The notes: generated by a model from the sequence alone, not told the origin. Positions 34,753 to 43,517 are shown, counted from the first letter of the stretch. The stretch is 45,606 nucleotides of DNA from Pseudaminobacter soli (ex Li et al. 2025) (GCF_003012705.1 NZ_PXYL01000028.1:1-45606), one strand, 5' to 3'. Numbers and translations are program-made.

Positions 34753-35693
34753 GGCCGATCGTGTTGTCGGTGTCGGTCATTATCTGTGCCTATTCGCATG
34801 AGCGGCATGCGCAACTCAACCGGGCAATCAAATCCGTCCTTGCGCAAAGCCATCGTGCCGGCGAGTTGATAGTCGTGGTCGATCACAACCTCCCCCTGCT
34901 CAATCTCGTAAGTCTTGAGTTCACGCAGGCGAAGGTAATTCCCAATTCCGGTGTTCAAGGGCTGTCGGGCGCGCGAAACACCGGCATTGAACATGCGAGC
35001 GGCGACATCATCGCATTCCTGGACGATGATGCTATTGCCGAGCCCGATTGGCTCGCCGCGATGGTAGACCAATACGAAAACCCTTCCGTCATCGGAACGG
35101 GGGGTAAAGTAGTTCCGCTATGGCAAGTCAAAAAGCCCCGCTGGTTCCCTGAAGAATTCTACTGGGTTCTCGGTTGCAGCTATCGCGGCCAGCCTACTCA
35201 TACCGCACAGGTGAGAAATCCGATTGGCTGCAATATGTCTTTTCGCCGGTCGGTGTTTGAGAGAGTCGGCGGATTTCGCGAGGGAATCGGGCGCACTCGG
35301 CAAGACGCAGCTGGCTGCGAGGAAACTGAACTTTGCATCAGAGCTCGGCAAGCGATCTCGGGCGCCAAGATTCTCTACGATCCCTCGATGGTGGTCTATC
35401 ATCAGGTAACTTCGGAGAGATTGCGCTTCGACTATTTCTGGCGCAGATGTCTCGCCGAGGGGCGCTCGAAAATGCAAGTCGCTAATGCGGTGGGCGTTGG
35501 TGATGCCCTGTCAAGCGAACGCGCTTATGTGACAATAACGTTGCCGCTCGGCGTGCTACGGTCGCTCGCCGAAGCGTTTCTGCGGTTTGATCTTTGGGGG
35601 CTGGCGCGTGCAGGCAGCATTCTCGCCGGCCTGAGTTTTACCACTGCCGGATATGTGTCCGCGCGCCTAGCACAAATGGCGAGGCCTGCATGA
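34749..35693 (+). CDS. Family 2 glycosyltransferase
   Basis: 314 residues. It starts at GTG 34749 inside the end of the preceding gene. The GT-A core has SVSVIICAYSHERHAQLNRAI, LSGARNTGIEHASGDIIAFLDDDA (DDD at 92-94), GCNMSFRRSVFERVGGF and the acceptor-side acidic motif in GCEETELC. It lacks membrane helices except a mildly hydrophobic C-terminal stretch. Family members add a hexose or deoxyhexose to a growing polysaccharide. It is translationally coupled on both sides. Confidence 0.92.
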   Translation: MRPIVLSVSVIICAYSHERHAQLNRAIKSVLAQSHRAGELIVVVDHNLPLLNLVSLEFTQAKVIPNSGVQGLSGARNTGIEHASGDIIAFLDDDAIAEPDWLAAMVDQYENPSVIGTGGKVVPLWQVKKPRWFPEEFYWVLGCSYRGQPTHTAQVRNPIGCNMSFRRSVFERVGGFREGIGRTRQDAAGCEETELCIRARQAISGAKILYDPSMVVYHQVTSERLRFDYFWRRCLAEGRSKMQVANAVGVGDALSSERAYVTITLPLGVLRSLAEAFLRFDLWGLARAGSILAGLSFTTAGYVSARLAQMARPA

Positions 35694-36979
35694 CGATCTC
35701 TTTCCGGCCCATCAAGGTCGCCAGCGTCGATCTTCGCGAGCCCCTCCGTCCGATATCGATGGTGGGAAGCGAGCACGGAGACTATGGATCAGTGCTTTGC
35801 CTAATCCGCGCAGGTGCGAAACCGTTGCGCGTAATCGAATTCGATGTGAAAGAAGCCGTCGTTTCCGTCGCCGAACTGCGAGAGCGCATTGGCGAGATTA
35901 ATCTGGACGAAGGGGAAAAGCTGCCCCTTGTGACGAAAAGGATCAGCATCGTTATTGCGACTAGAGATCGAGCCGAAAGCCTGGCCAGATGCCTCGACTC
36001 ATTGTGTTCACAGAGCCTTGCCGCGCACGAGGTCATCGTTGTCGACAATGCGCCGTCATCTTCGCAAACGGCGGATCTTGTTGCTACGCGCTGTCAGTCG
36101 GACGAGCGTATTCGTTATATTCGCGAGGATGTTCCAGGGCTCGGGCGTGCGCACAACACAGGCGTTTCGGTCGCGACAGGCGATATCATTCTTTTCACCG
36201 ATGACGATGTGGCTGTCGATCGACATTGGGTTGCGGCAATTGCCAGCAACTTTCAGGACAGCGACGTTGGTTGCGTCACTGGGCTGATCCTTCCTGCAGA
36301 GTTGGAAACGCGCGCACAGATTTGGACGGAACTTCACGGAGGTTTCGGAAAGGGCGTAGAGCGTAGGGTCTTTGATCTCGGAAGCAATCGGCCCAAAGGA
36401 TCGCTTTTTCCTTTTACCGCAGGACAGTTCGGCTCTGGCGCTAACATGGCCTTTACCATGAACGCGCTTAAGTCCATTGGAGGATTCGATCCTGCGCTGG
36501 GCGCTGGAACATTGGCGCGTGGAGGTGATGACCTTTCGTCGTTTTATTCCGTAATCATAGCCGGGTTCAAACTAGTCTACGAACCGGCTGCAATTGTTTG
36601 GCACTACCACCGTCGCTCGGACGAAGGCATGCGTCGACAGGCCTACGGCTACGGTATGGGCCTTGGAGCTTACCTCACCAAGATAATCATTGATAACCCT
36701 TCGACGGCTTTGCGTCTCCTGAGAGTGCTTCCTGCCGGGCTCCTGCACATGGTCGGACCGTTCGCACAAAAGAACCAACGTCTTCCTGACGACTATCCAA
36801 GATCGTTGGTTTGGCAAGAGCGCTTGGGAATCGTTGCGGGGATCCTAGGTTATTTGAAGAGCCGAACGCACGCACGGCGCATAGCCTTGCGCACGCCTCT
36901 ACCGATCTATGATGCTGCCGGCGGAGGCGGACCATTCAAGTCGTCAAGCGGCGGTCGGCGTGGCGGACGCCATGGTTGA
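35690..36979 (+). CDS. Family 2 glycosyltransferase with an N-terminal extension
   Basis: 429 residues from ATG 35690, which overlaps the previous stop as ATGA. The first roughly 80 residues (including VDLREPLRPISM and SVAELRERIGEI) are not part of the catalytic domain and may form a docking module. The GT-A core follows: ISIVIATRDRAESLARCLDSL, GRAHNTGVSVATGDIILFTDDD (DDD 171-173) and FGSGANMAFTMNALKSIGGFD, then GGDDLSSF. The C terminus ends in a Gly/Arg-rich tail. It is the third enzyme of the coupled trio; three transferases imply at least three sugars per repeat or a branched unit. Confidence 0.9.
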   Translation: MTISFRPIKVASVDLREPLRPISMVGSEHGDYGSVLCLIRAGAKPLRVIEFDVKEAVVSVAELRERIGEINLDEGEKLPLVTKRISIVIATRDRAESLARCLDSLCSQSLAAHEVIVVDNAPSSSQTADLVATRCQSDERIRYIREDVPGLGRAHNTGVSVATGDIILFTDDDVAVDRHWVAAIASNFQDSDVGCVTGLILPAELETRAQIWTELHGGFGKGVERRVFDLGSNRPKGSLFPFTAGQFGSGANMAFTMNALKSIGGFDPALGAGTLARGGDDLSSFYSVIIAGFKLVYEPAAIVWHYHRRSDEGMRRQAYGYGMGLGAYLTKIIIDNPSTALRLLRVLPAGLLHMVGPFAQKNQRLPDDYPRSLVWQERLGIVAGILGYLKSRTHARRIALRTPLPIYDAAGGGGPFKSSSGGRRGGRHG

Positions 36980-38128
36980 ATTGACATGTCCGGGTAAATC
37001 GGGTCGATCGCTGTTCTTCCTCCTTCATTTCCGACGACGCCTATCACGGATGGGGCGCGATCTATGGCGCGCGGAGCTACAGCGGCAGCAATGCCGCTCC
37101 GTCATCTGCTATGGCACCGCCTTCAACTGGCTGAATGCGATGCGCCAGACCAAGTCCTATGTCGCCGTTCCCGCGATGCCAGCCAAGTCGATCCGCTGGT
37201 TCGACCGCTTCACCAACACCATCGGCAGCACGATCACGGCCAACATCGCCTTTCGTCGCCCCCTCGATGCCGTGAGGCGTGACAGGATGGTCGCTTCTAG
37301 CCCATAGCACACTACAAAGCTGTTGTACGCTCGCGCGCCTCCCCCAAACGTCGCCTTCGCGATGCTGCCTTTGCCTGGTGGGTAAGCGCGTCGAAACTTG
37401 ACTCACCTTGCGAGCCACTCCGCCCGATTGAATGGGGCTATGGAAACGAGATAAAGGCGACTTTGGGAGTTACGAGCCGAGGGCGTAATGACGAACAGGA
37501 AGTGCAAGGCGGCCTCCGGCTTTGTCGCCAAACGACGTCAGCTTTTGGGAAAAGACGAAGGTGGTCTCGACGTCCGATTTGGGGCGCGAAGCGGCCCGGC
37601 AGCATAGGGCCGGAAGCGGGCCGGCAGCTTTTGGACCGGGGATGTTCAAGAGTGAACGTTTAGGGGGGCGGCATGGGCCCTTTCCTGACCTAACCGAGCC
37701 GGACGTTCACCATGCTGCGTGGGGTCGTCCAATCTTTAGTGATTGCGGGCCTAGCCCCCGCGCTACGAGCACGTTTTCTTTCCGTTCCTATTTTCGGCAC
37801 GCAATCCTATTTCGGCTGAACTTCACTTGGAGAGATCTCGCCAGACGCGCGGCAACTAATTCGCTGTCGCCTCGGGGTCGGGATCGGTATCGTGGATTGG
37901 TATCGAAGTCGCAGAGCTTTTACCCGCCGGCATCCGCAACCGAGATAGATCGAGATCACAAGACGCAAATTCTGGTATCGTCTCGATCTGGATCGTTCGA
38001 TGGGCATAGACCTGACCCTTCCGGATGACTTTGACGCCGTGCCATCAACCAAAGCGCGCAATTGAGTAGCAACAGACTCGAAGCCAACCTGTGCGTCACC
38101 TTCAGGATAGACGGTCAAGGGAAGCGTC
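36980..38128. other. 1.15-kb gap with decayed sequence
   Basis: No intact gene is recognised. Near 37021-37110 one frame reads SSFISDDAYHGWGAIYGARSYSG and ends at a stop, and another frame at 37130-37260 reads SYVAVPAMPAKSIRWFDRFT. Both look protein-like but fragmentary. Bases 37570-37616 are a copy of the block also at 26622-26680. A minus-strand frame near 38118 (MTVYPEGDAQVGFESVATQL) may be another scrap. The end carries AAGGGA before the TTG start of the acyltransferase. Confidence 0.4.
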
Positions 38129-39277
38129 TTGTCACGGACAATTCAACAGGCCCGGCGAACTCCGCCCGAGGGGACGGATGCATCTCAGTTGAGATTCTCG
38201 ACTTTGGACGGGCTTCGCGGCATCGCCGCGCTAGCGGTCTTGCAGTTCCATGCTCAAAACTTGTTTGGCGGACATCTCCGATCAAGCTACCTCGCCGTCG
38301 ATCTTTTCTTTTTGCTGAGCGGCTTGGTTTTATCACACGCCTACGAAGAACGACTCAAGCGAGGTATGTCAGTCAGACGATTTATGCTCATCCGCATCGT
38401 GCGCCTGTACCCGCTTTACATCCTCGGGACTCTCGTTGGCGCGGCCTTCTTTCTTGCAAGTCATGTGTTCGGAACGTCGGAATATTCGCTCGTGGGCATA
38501 GCGATCGCGTTTGTATTTGCTGTCCTCTTTATGCCAACCCCAGCGGGCGTTTTTTCCGGTGACATATCTCTCTATCCCTTTGTCTACCCGGCGTGGTCGC
38601 TGTTCTTCGAGCTTACGGCCAATTACTTGTATTCTGCGACATTGCCCGCGCAGGCGACTCGATTCCTTATGTCAGTCGTGGGTCTTGGGGCGGTTCTGTT
38701 GATTTGGTCGGCTTTTCAGTTCGAGGGTCTCGATGCCGGTATCTCTTGGAGCGGTTTTTCTGGCGGTTTCGGTCGCGTTATATTTTCATTTTTCCTTGGC
38801 GTCCTGCTCTTCAGGTTCCCGCTGACTTGGCGAGGGAACGGTCTCCATGCTGTACTGTGCGTCGTTGTCCTGATCCCAATCTTTGCAGTGCCGGTCAGCA
38901 AGGACTATCGGGCAATTTTTGATCTCGCGGTTGTGATTTTTGTTTTCCCTACCTTGGCTGCCATTGCGGCGGCCTCAGAGGGCAGTCTTCGATTTCGGCA
39001 GTGCTTTGCTTTGCTAGGCAAATGTTCCTATGCGATCTACGCGGTCCATGCTCCTGTGCTCTGGTGGACCACTAGGGTCTCGTCCAGGGTCTTTGGTGTG
39101 CAATTGACTGATCTGGCTCCGGCGTCAGGGGTCGCCGTCCTGGTTATGCTATCGCTCCTCGCGTTTGCCTTGGACCGATACTATGATAGTCCGGTGAGGC
39201 GGATTCTGATGCGGCGATTAAGTGATAGAAAGCTGCCGGACCAGAACAGCGTAAGCCGTAGTTCGGCGAAGGCTTAG
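38129..39277 (+). CDS. Acyltransferase-3 family membrane protein (OafA/ExoZ-like)
   Basis: 382 residues with about ten membrane helices. The family start LDGLRGIAALAVLQFH (26-41) contains the conserved catalytic-region His41, followed by LAVDLFFLLSGLVLSHAYEERL and RRFMLIRIVRLYPLYILG. Such proteins transfer acetyl or other acyl groups to surface polysaccharides. The start is TTG 38129 with AGGGA upstream. Placed after the GT genes, it probably decorates the same glycan, although 1.15 kb of debris separates it from them. Confidence 0.9.
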   Translation: MSRTIQQARRTPPEGTDASQLRFSTLDGLRGIAALAVLQFHAQNLFGGHLRSSYLAVDLFFLLSGLVLSHAYEERLKRGMSVRRFMLIRIVRLYPLYILGTLVGAAFFLASHVFGTSEYSLVGIAIAFVFAVLFMPTPAGVFSGDISLYPFVYPAWSLFFELTANYLYSATLPAQATRFLMSVVGLGAVLLIWSAFQFEGLDAGISWSGFSGGFGRVIFSFFLGVLLFRFPLTWRGNGLHAVLCVVVLIPIFAVPVSKDYRAIFDLAVVIFVFPTLAAIAAASEGSLRFRQCFALLGKCSYAIYAVHAPVLWWTTRVSSRVFGVQLTDLAPASGVAVLVMLSLLAFALDRYYDSPVRRILMRRLSDRKLPDQNSVSRSSAKA

Positions 39278-39465
39278 GCAGCGGAAGATCGAGTGAGCCA
39301 TACCATAATATAGCTGATCCAACAGCGCATTTTCCGTAAGAGTGTTAAGTGGCATCGGCGGAAACGTCGCTATGATTGGTCGATCTATCCAACCTACGGT
39401 GGATGTGTTTATTGCGACGGGCATGACCTCGGACCTCCGTGGTTGCCGGCAGACCGGGCCCTTTT
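39278..39465. other. Gap after the acyltransferase gene
   Basis: No gene is seen. Nearby, CCCTGGGTACCCAGGG at 39495-39510 is a perfect 16-bp palindrome, lying within the weakly supported ORF on the other strand. Confidence 0.35.
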
Positions 39466-39735
39466 TCAACCGACCCCCAGCCTGTCGACCATACCCCTGG
39501 GTACCCAGGGAGAACTATCAGCGCCAGCCGAGTGGTAATCTGTCGGCGGGCAGCGACGCCCCGTCGGGTTCAGCGGTCTTGGTTGCGTTCGGCTTTGCCC
39601 CGTCTCGCGTCGAAATTCTTTCAGGGCGCGATACATAAGCGCCAGCCGGTTTCTTGCAGCGCCGTTGGCGATAGTTCTGTCGAGCAATTCGAACTGTTGC
39701 TGATTGAACGTGAGGACGAGAGTACGCGCGGCCAC
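39466..39735 (-). CDS. Possible ribbon-helix-helix-like small protein, C terminus doubtful
   Basis: 89 residues. The first half, ARTLVLTFNQQQFELLDRTI then ANGAARNRLALMYRALKEF, looks like a short ribbon-helix-helix DNA-binding fold (strand, then two helices). The second half is Pro/Arg-rich and does not look like protein, so the gene may be a frameshifted remnant. No toxin partner is nearby. Confidence 0.35.
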   Translation of the reverse strand: MAARTLVLTFNQQQFELLDRTIANGAARNRLALMYRALKEFRRETGQSRTQPRPLNPTGRRCPPTDYHSAGADSSPWVPRGMVDRLGVG

Positions 39736-39835
39736 TTTGTGCCCCTCCGTGCCGGAAAAGGGTTTGTGCCGAGAATCAAGATTGGTGGCTAGTAATCCGG
39801 GATTACGCCGCGAACACCTCGGGATGGCCGGGCCG

Positions 39836-39893
39836 ACGAACGGCAGCTATCGGCTCATTGCCGCCCGGCAGCGGACGGTCCGGAACCGGCCCC
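39836..39893 (+). repeat. Dispersed repeat copy (inverted relative to 18681-18743)
   Basis: This segment matches the reverse complement of 18681-18743 over about 57 bases with few differences. Shared blocks are GAACGGCAGCTATC, GCTCATTGC and CAGCGGACGGTCCGGAACCGG. Neither copy overlaps a recognisable gene. Confidence 0.65.
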
Positions 39894-39931
39894 TATCCAG
39901 ACATTGGGCACATTACCGTTTGAGCAAAGGG

Positions 39932-40555
39932 CTACCGAGAGTGTGTCTTGAGGCGCTGTCGGTATGCCGCCTGCTTCGCACGGTTGCCACAGATCGCCAT
40001 GCTGCACCAACGCCGCGCATGGCCCCGCGTGTGGTCAGCGAAGAGCAGCGTGCAGGCTGGACCCTCGCAAGCCTTCAGATGCGAGAAGTCTTCCGTGCAG
40101 ACAAGCCGTGCGAGCGCTTCGCCGACCGGGAGGAGCAGCGCCTCGGGTGTCCGCCATCGACGCACAGCCTGAAGCGAGAGGGGGCCTTGACCCGACGGCG
40201 GCGGGACGATTCGCGTGAAGGTCTCACCGCGCTCAAGCAGGCGATTGAGCGGCTCCAGCTCCGTTAGCACCTCGGGCGGGAGCGGGCGGCCCTTCTGCCG
40301 GTGGACGAAGCCCCGGAACCATTCCCGCAGACTTCTTGCCTGATCCGCGACCGTGTCGAGTTCGCCAGGGAGGGCACGTAGCCTTATCTCCTGGAGCACG
40401 TCGCCCGGCGCCAGATGGGCTTGTTCCAGCCAGCTCAGATAGCCTTCGCCGTCGTCGATCCAGTCGATGGGGATATCAACTGGCGTTGCGATCGAATTCA
40501 GGAAGTCCAATCCCGGCGCATCACCGACAAAGATCGCAGGTGGACGGTGGTTCAT
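39932..40555 (-). CDS. ABATE/CGNR zinc-finger domain protein, probable regulator
   Basis: 207 residues. The N-terminal ABATE-type domain begins near FVGDAPGLDFLNS. The C-terminal CGNR zinc finger has Cys163, Cys168, Cys184 and Cys189 in CEGPAC and CSMAICGNRAKQAAYRQR. Proteins of this family are thought to be ligand-responsive transcription factors. It is divergent from the alpha/beta hydrolase gene at 40721, with two palindromes between them, so it probably controls that gene and itself. Confidence 0.9.
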   Translation of the reverse strand: MNHRPPAIFVGDAPGLDFLNSIATPVDIPIDWIDDGEGYLSWLEQAHLAPGDVLQEIRLRALPGELDTVADQARSLREWFRGFVHRQKGRPLPPEVLTELEPLNRLLERGETFTRIVPPPSGQGPLSLQAVRRWRTPEALLLPVGEALARLVCTEDFSHLKACEGPACTLLFADHTRGHARRWCSMAICGNRAKQAAYRQRLKTHSR

Positions 40556-40632
40556 CGCAATTCCTCTTTCCGGCCCTGTGGCTGCCAGCCCTAGCCTTCG
40601 TGAATACGTCCATCAGATAACCTCTCCAAGGC

Positions 40633-40675
40633 AACTTGACAAGTTACGCCCAATGAGAGTAACTACCTTGTAGTT
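40633..40675. promoter_or_regulatory. Two related palindromes over a plausible promoter
   Basis: AACTTG-A-CAAGTT (40633-40645) and AACTAC-CTT-GTAGTT (40661-40675) are both inverted repeats. Each sits in a similar context: GGCAACT before the first, and the same read inverted after the second. The first overlaps a TTGACA hexamer (40636-40641) that, with a TAACTA-like box 18 bases on, would form a plus-strand promoter for the hydrolase at 40721. Two operators on one promoter fit strong repression or cooperative binding. Confidence 0.55.
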
Positions 40676-40720
40676 GCCTGCGTGGTTATATCCATCCAGT
40701 CCCTTCGAAGGAGAGCAACG

Positions 40721-41425
40721 ATGTCCCTGCATGACGTGAGTGTAGTTCTCGTCCACGGTGCCTGGGCCGATGGATCGAGTTGGTCGAAGATCATCCAGCC
40801 CCTGGCGGCGGACGGCATTCGGGCCATTGCGGCGCCACTACCTCTGACCTCGTTTCATGACGACGTGGCGGCGCTTGATCGGGCGCTGGAGCGGGTGCCG
40901 GGCCCGGTCGTGCTCGCCGGCCATGCCTATGCTGGGGCTGTTATCGCGGCCACGCGCAGCGACAGGGTCAGAGGGTTGGTCTATGTAGCCGCGCTGGCGC
41001 CGGATGAAGGTGAGACAGTCGCAGATGTGTTTTACCGTACGGAGCCTCATCCGCAGGCGCCGAAGCTAGCGCCTGACGACCACGGGCTGATTTATCTACC
41101 GGACACAGCCTTCCCCGCGGCGTTTGCGCAGAATGCTGCGGCGGAAGAATTGCAAGTGCTAGCCGCGGTCCAGCGGCCGATCTCACCTGCTTGCATCACC
41201 GTCGCAGTGCCCCGGCCGCTCTGGAAAGACCGCCCGAGCTGGTACTTGGTGGCTGAGCAGGACCGCATGATAGTCGAGGTCCATCAGCGCTTTATGGCGG
41301 CGCGTATGCAGGCCCAGGTGCATGCCCATCCAGTCGATCACACGCCACTGGTGACTGCCCCGGACACCGTGCTCGACGTCTTGCGCGCGGCGATTGCCGC
41401 AGCCCGGTCCGAGTGTGGATCGTAA
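40721..41425 (+). CDS. Alpha/beta hydrolase-fold protein with Ala at the nucleophile position
   Basis: 234 residues. The fold is clear from LVHGAWADGSSW (oxyanion region) and the nucleophile elbow, but the elbow reads GHAYAG (67-72) where family esterases have GHSxGG. Ala69 stands in for Ser and is encoded by GCC, so this is not a sequencing slip of one base to Ser TCC without evidence. The Asp and His of the triad (AEQDRMI, HPVDHTP) appear to be present. AAGGAG seven bases upstream supports ATG 40721. It is the probable target of the CGNR protein and is followed after 52 bp by a second hydrolase. Confidence 0.88.
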   Translation: MSLHDVSVVLVHGAWADGSSWSKIIQPLAADGIRAIAAPLPLTSFHDDVAALDRALERVPGPVVLAGHAYAGAVIAATRSDRVRGLVYVAALAPDEGETVADVFYRTEPHPQAPKLAPDDHGLIYLPDTAFPAAFAQNAAAEELQVLAAVQRPISPACITVAVPRPLWKDRPSWYLVAEQDRMIVEVHQRFMAARMQAQVHAHPVDHTPLVTAPDTVLDVLRAAIAAARSECGS

Positions 41426-41477
41426 CCTCCATGACCGTGACATTCAGGTTCCAACCAGGGCAACCCGGAGGCAAGTC

Positions 41478-42323
41478 ATGACCACCATCGCCTACCAAAC
41501 CGCCGACGTCGACGGCCTCAAAGTCTTCTACCGCGAATCCGGCCAGGCGGACGCTCCGAAGCTCCTACTGCTGCACGGTTTCCCGAGTGCCGGCCATATG
41601 TTCCGCGATCTGATCCCGCTTCTCGCCGATCGCTTCCACATGGTCGCCCCGGACCTGCCGGGCTTCGGTAACTCCGATCCGCCGGCCGGCGGACATAGTT
41701 TCGACCGGATCGCGGCGACGATCGACCGTTTCACCGAGATCATCGGCTTTGATCGCTATGCCCTCTACGTCTTCGATTACGGCGCGCCGACCGGCTTCCG
41801 GCTGGCGGTGAAGCATCCGGACCGGATTACCGCAATCATCTCGCAAAACGGCAACGCCTATGCAGAGGGGCTCAGCGACGGCTGGAACCCAATCAGGGCC
41901 TACTGGCAGGACCCGTCCGCAGCCAACCGCGAGGCGCTACGCGCTTTCCTCAAGCCCGAGACGACGATCTGGCAATATACGCACGGCGTGTCTGACCCGG
42001 CGCGTGTCTCCCCAGACGGATATTCGCTCGACAATTTCTATCTGGCTCGCCCCGGCGTAGAAGAGGTCCAGCTCGATCTGTTCGGCGACTACAAGAGCAA
42101 CGTCGCGCTTTATCCAACCTTCCAGCAATATTTCCGGACCCATAAGCCGCCTTTCCTGGCGGCGTGGGGCAACAACGATCCGTTCTTCCTGCCACCGGGC
42201 GCCGAGGCGTTTAAGCGCGACATCCCCAACGCGGTCGTCCGCTTCTTCGACACCGGACATTTCGCGTTGGAAACCCACGCGGCGGAGATCGCGGCGGTCA
42301 TCCGCGACTTCCTTCCCGGCTGA
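41478..42323 (+). CDS. Alpha/beta hydrolase, Asp-nucleophile type (epoxide hydrolase/dehalogenase-like)
   Basis: 281 residues. HGFPSAGH (33-40) is the oxyanion segment, PDLPGFGNSD the following loop, and FDYGA places Asp100 at the nucleophile elbow, as in epoxide hydrolases and haloalkane dehalogenases. The C-terminal His is in DTGHFALETH. It has no signal peptide and is therefore cytosolic. GGAGG six bases before ATG 41478 decides the start. With the preceding hydrolase and the following reductase it may form an operon for a reactive small molecule. Confidence 0.9.
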   Translation: MTTIAYQTADVDGLKVFYRESGQADAPKLLLLHGFPSAGHMFRDLIPLLADRFHMVAPDLPGFGNSDPPAGGHSFDRIAATIDRFTEIIGFDRYALYVFDYGAPTGFRLAVKHPDRITAIISQNGNAYAEGLSDGWNPIRAYWQDPSAANREALRAFLKPETTIWQYTHGVSDPARVSPDGYSLDNFYLARPGVEEVQLDLFGDYKSNVALYPTFQQYFRTHKPPFLAAWGNNDPFFLPPGAEAFKRDIPNAVVRFFDTGHFALETHAAEIAAVIRDFLPG

Positions 42324-42361
42324 TCACACCACCGGCTTTCACAACCCATGGAGAGTTCGTC

Positions 42362-43056
42362 ATGCGCGCCATCGTTCTCAAAAAATTCGGCGGCCTGGAT
42401 AGCCTGGTCTAGACGGACATCCCGGAGCCAGAGTCCAAGCGCGGCCACGTCGTCAACCACGCCGAATTGCATATGCGTCGTGGCGAATGGGCCGAGGCCG
42501 CGCCGGTCAGCGGCATCGAATGCGTAGGGATCGTGAAATCTTGCCCCGGCGGCGAGTTCCCGCTCGGCGACAAGGTCGCGGCGCTGATGGGCGGTCTCGG
42601 CCGCATCATCAACGGCAGCTACGCCGAATACACGCGGGCACCCGTGCAAACTCGCACTTATCGACGCGGATCTCTCGTGGACTGAGCTCGCGGCGATCCC
42701 CGAGACCTACGCGACCGCCTCGACCTGTCTGTTCCGTAAGCTGGAGATCAAGAAGGGACAACTCCTCGTCATCCGCGGCGCCACGTCGTCCTTCGGCCAC
42801 GCCGCGCTCAAGATGGCGGTCACCGCCGGCGTCCGGGTGATCGCGACGACTCGCAGTCGCGAGCGCTTCGCGATGTTGGAGAAGCTCGGCGCAGAGCGCT
42901 GCGAGATCGAGCGTCCAGATCTCTCCAAACAGATTGTCGAGGCGAAGCAGGTCGACGCCGTGCTCGACTTGATCGGCAGTGACTCGCTGGCGATGCTGCG
43001 CCGTAGCGGCCGGTCGTGCCTGGCTGGCCGGCTCGGCGGACTCGATCCCATCCCCG
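42362..43056 (+). pseudogene. Zinc-type alcohol dehydrogenase/quinone reductase, decayed
   Basis: ATG 42362 opens MRAIVLKKFGGLDSLV, then a TAG at 42410-42412. The same frame continues with HAELHMRRGEWAEAAPVSGIE and GDKVAALMGG, missing about ten residues before HAELH. Near 42650 the reading shifts frame to LSWTELAAIPETYATASTCLF and then VIRGATSSFGHAALKMAV, the NAD(P)-binding part of MDR enzymes. It ends at GGLDPI. A nonsense codon, a small deletion and a frameshift make it non-functional. Confidence 0.85.
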
Positions 43057-43448
43057 ATTTTCTGCTCGTCGATGGGGTGAAAGACCGGCTGCGTCCGGAC
43101 CTGCGGATCCATCTGGCGGCCGCCGAGGCTGAGTTCTGGGCGTCGCCCGATTTCTCCCGGGTCTCCATGCCGCCGGGGTTCCCGGACGCGCTTCGGCGGA
43201 CGGCCAAGCGGCGTCCATGTAGGTCAGCCGGCGACGCCGTGTTCCAGGTCGGGTTCGAGCACCCCGACTGGTACAACGGGTTCGAACACGACCCCGAGGA
43301 GGCGGCCCGAGTCCGGGTCCGTCTTTTGCGGGAGCTGGCGGCGAACCGCGAGTCGCTGGTGGCCACTCACCTGTCGTTCCCGTCCGTCTGCCACGTGGCG
43401 GTCGACGGCGACGTCTTTCGATGGGTACCGGGCCCCTGGGAGTACTGA
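43057..43448 (+). pseudogene. MBL-fold hydrolase remnant fused in frame to the dehydrogenase remnant
   Basis: Without a stop, the frame passes from the quinone reductase into LLVDGVKDRLRPDLRIHLAA and then FSRVSMPPGFPDALRRTAKR, which resembles metallo-beta-lactamase-fold hydrolases after their HxHxDH motif. The central portion is deleted and the sequence resumes as GDAVFQVGFEHPDWYNGF through LVATHLSFPS to the end. The metal-binding HxHxDH itself is missing, so this is a scrap joined by deletion. Confidence 0.75.
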
Positions 43449-43517
43449 CCGCTTGTCGGGTTAGGGCCGAACCAGGACGCGTACTCATAAAACGGAATGG
43501 CGCAACTCGCGCGCTGG

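Noticed and set aside
36909-37307. 132-codon frame after the third glycosyltransferase
   Set aside because: It begins inside the glycosyltransferase tail in another frame, has no ribosome-binding site, and different parts look protein-like in different frames, which points to debris.
40721-42323. The two hydrolases as a duplicated pair
   Set aside because: They share only the fold. Their nucleophile elbows (GHAYAG against FDYGA) and lengths differ, so they belong to different subfamilies.
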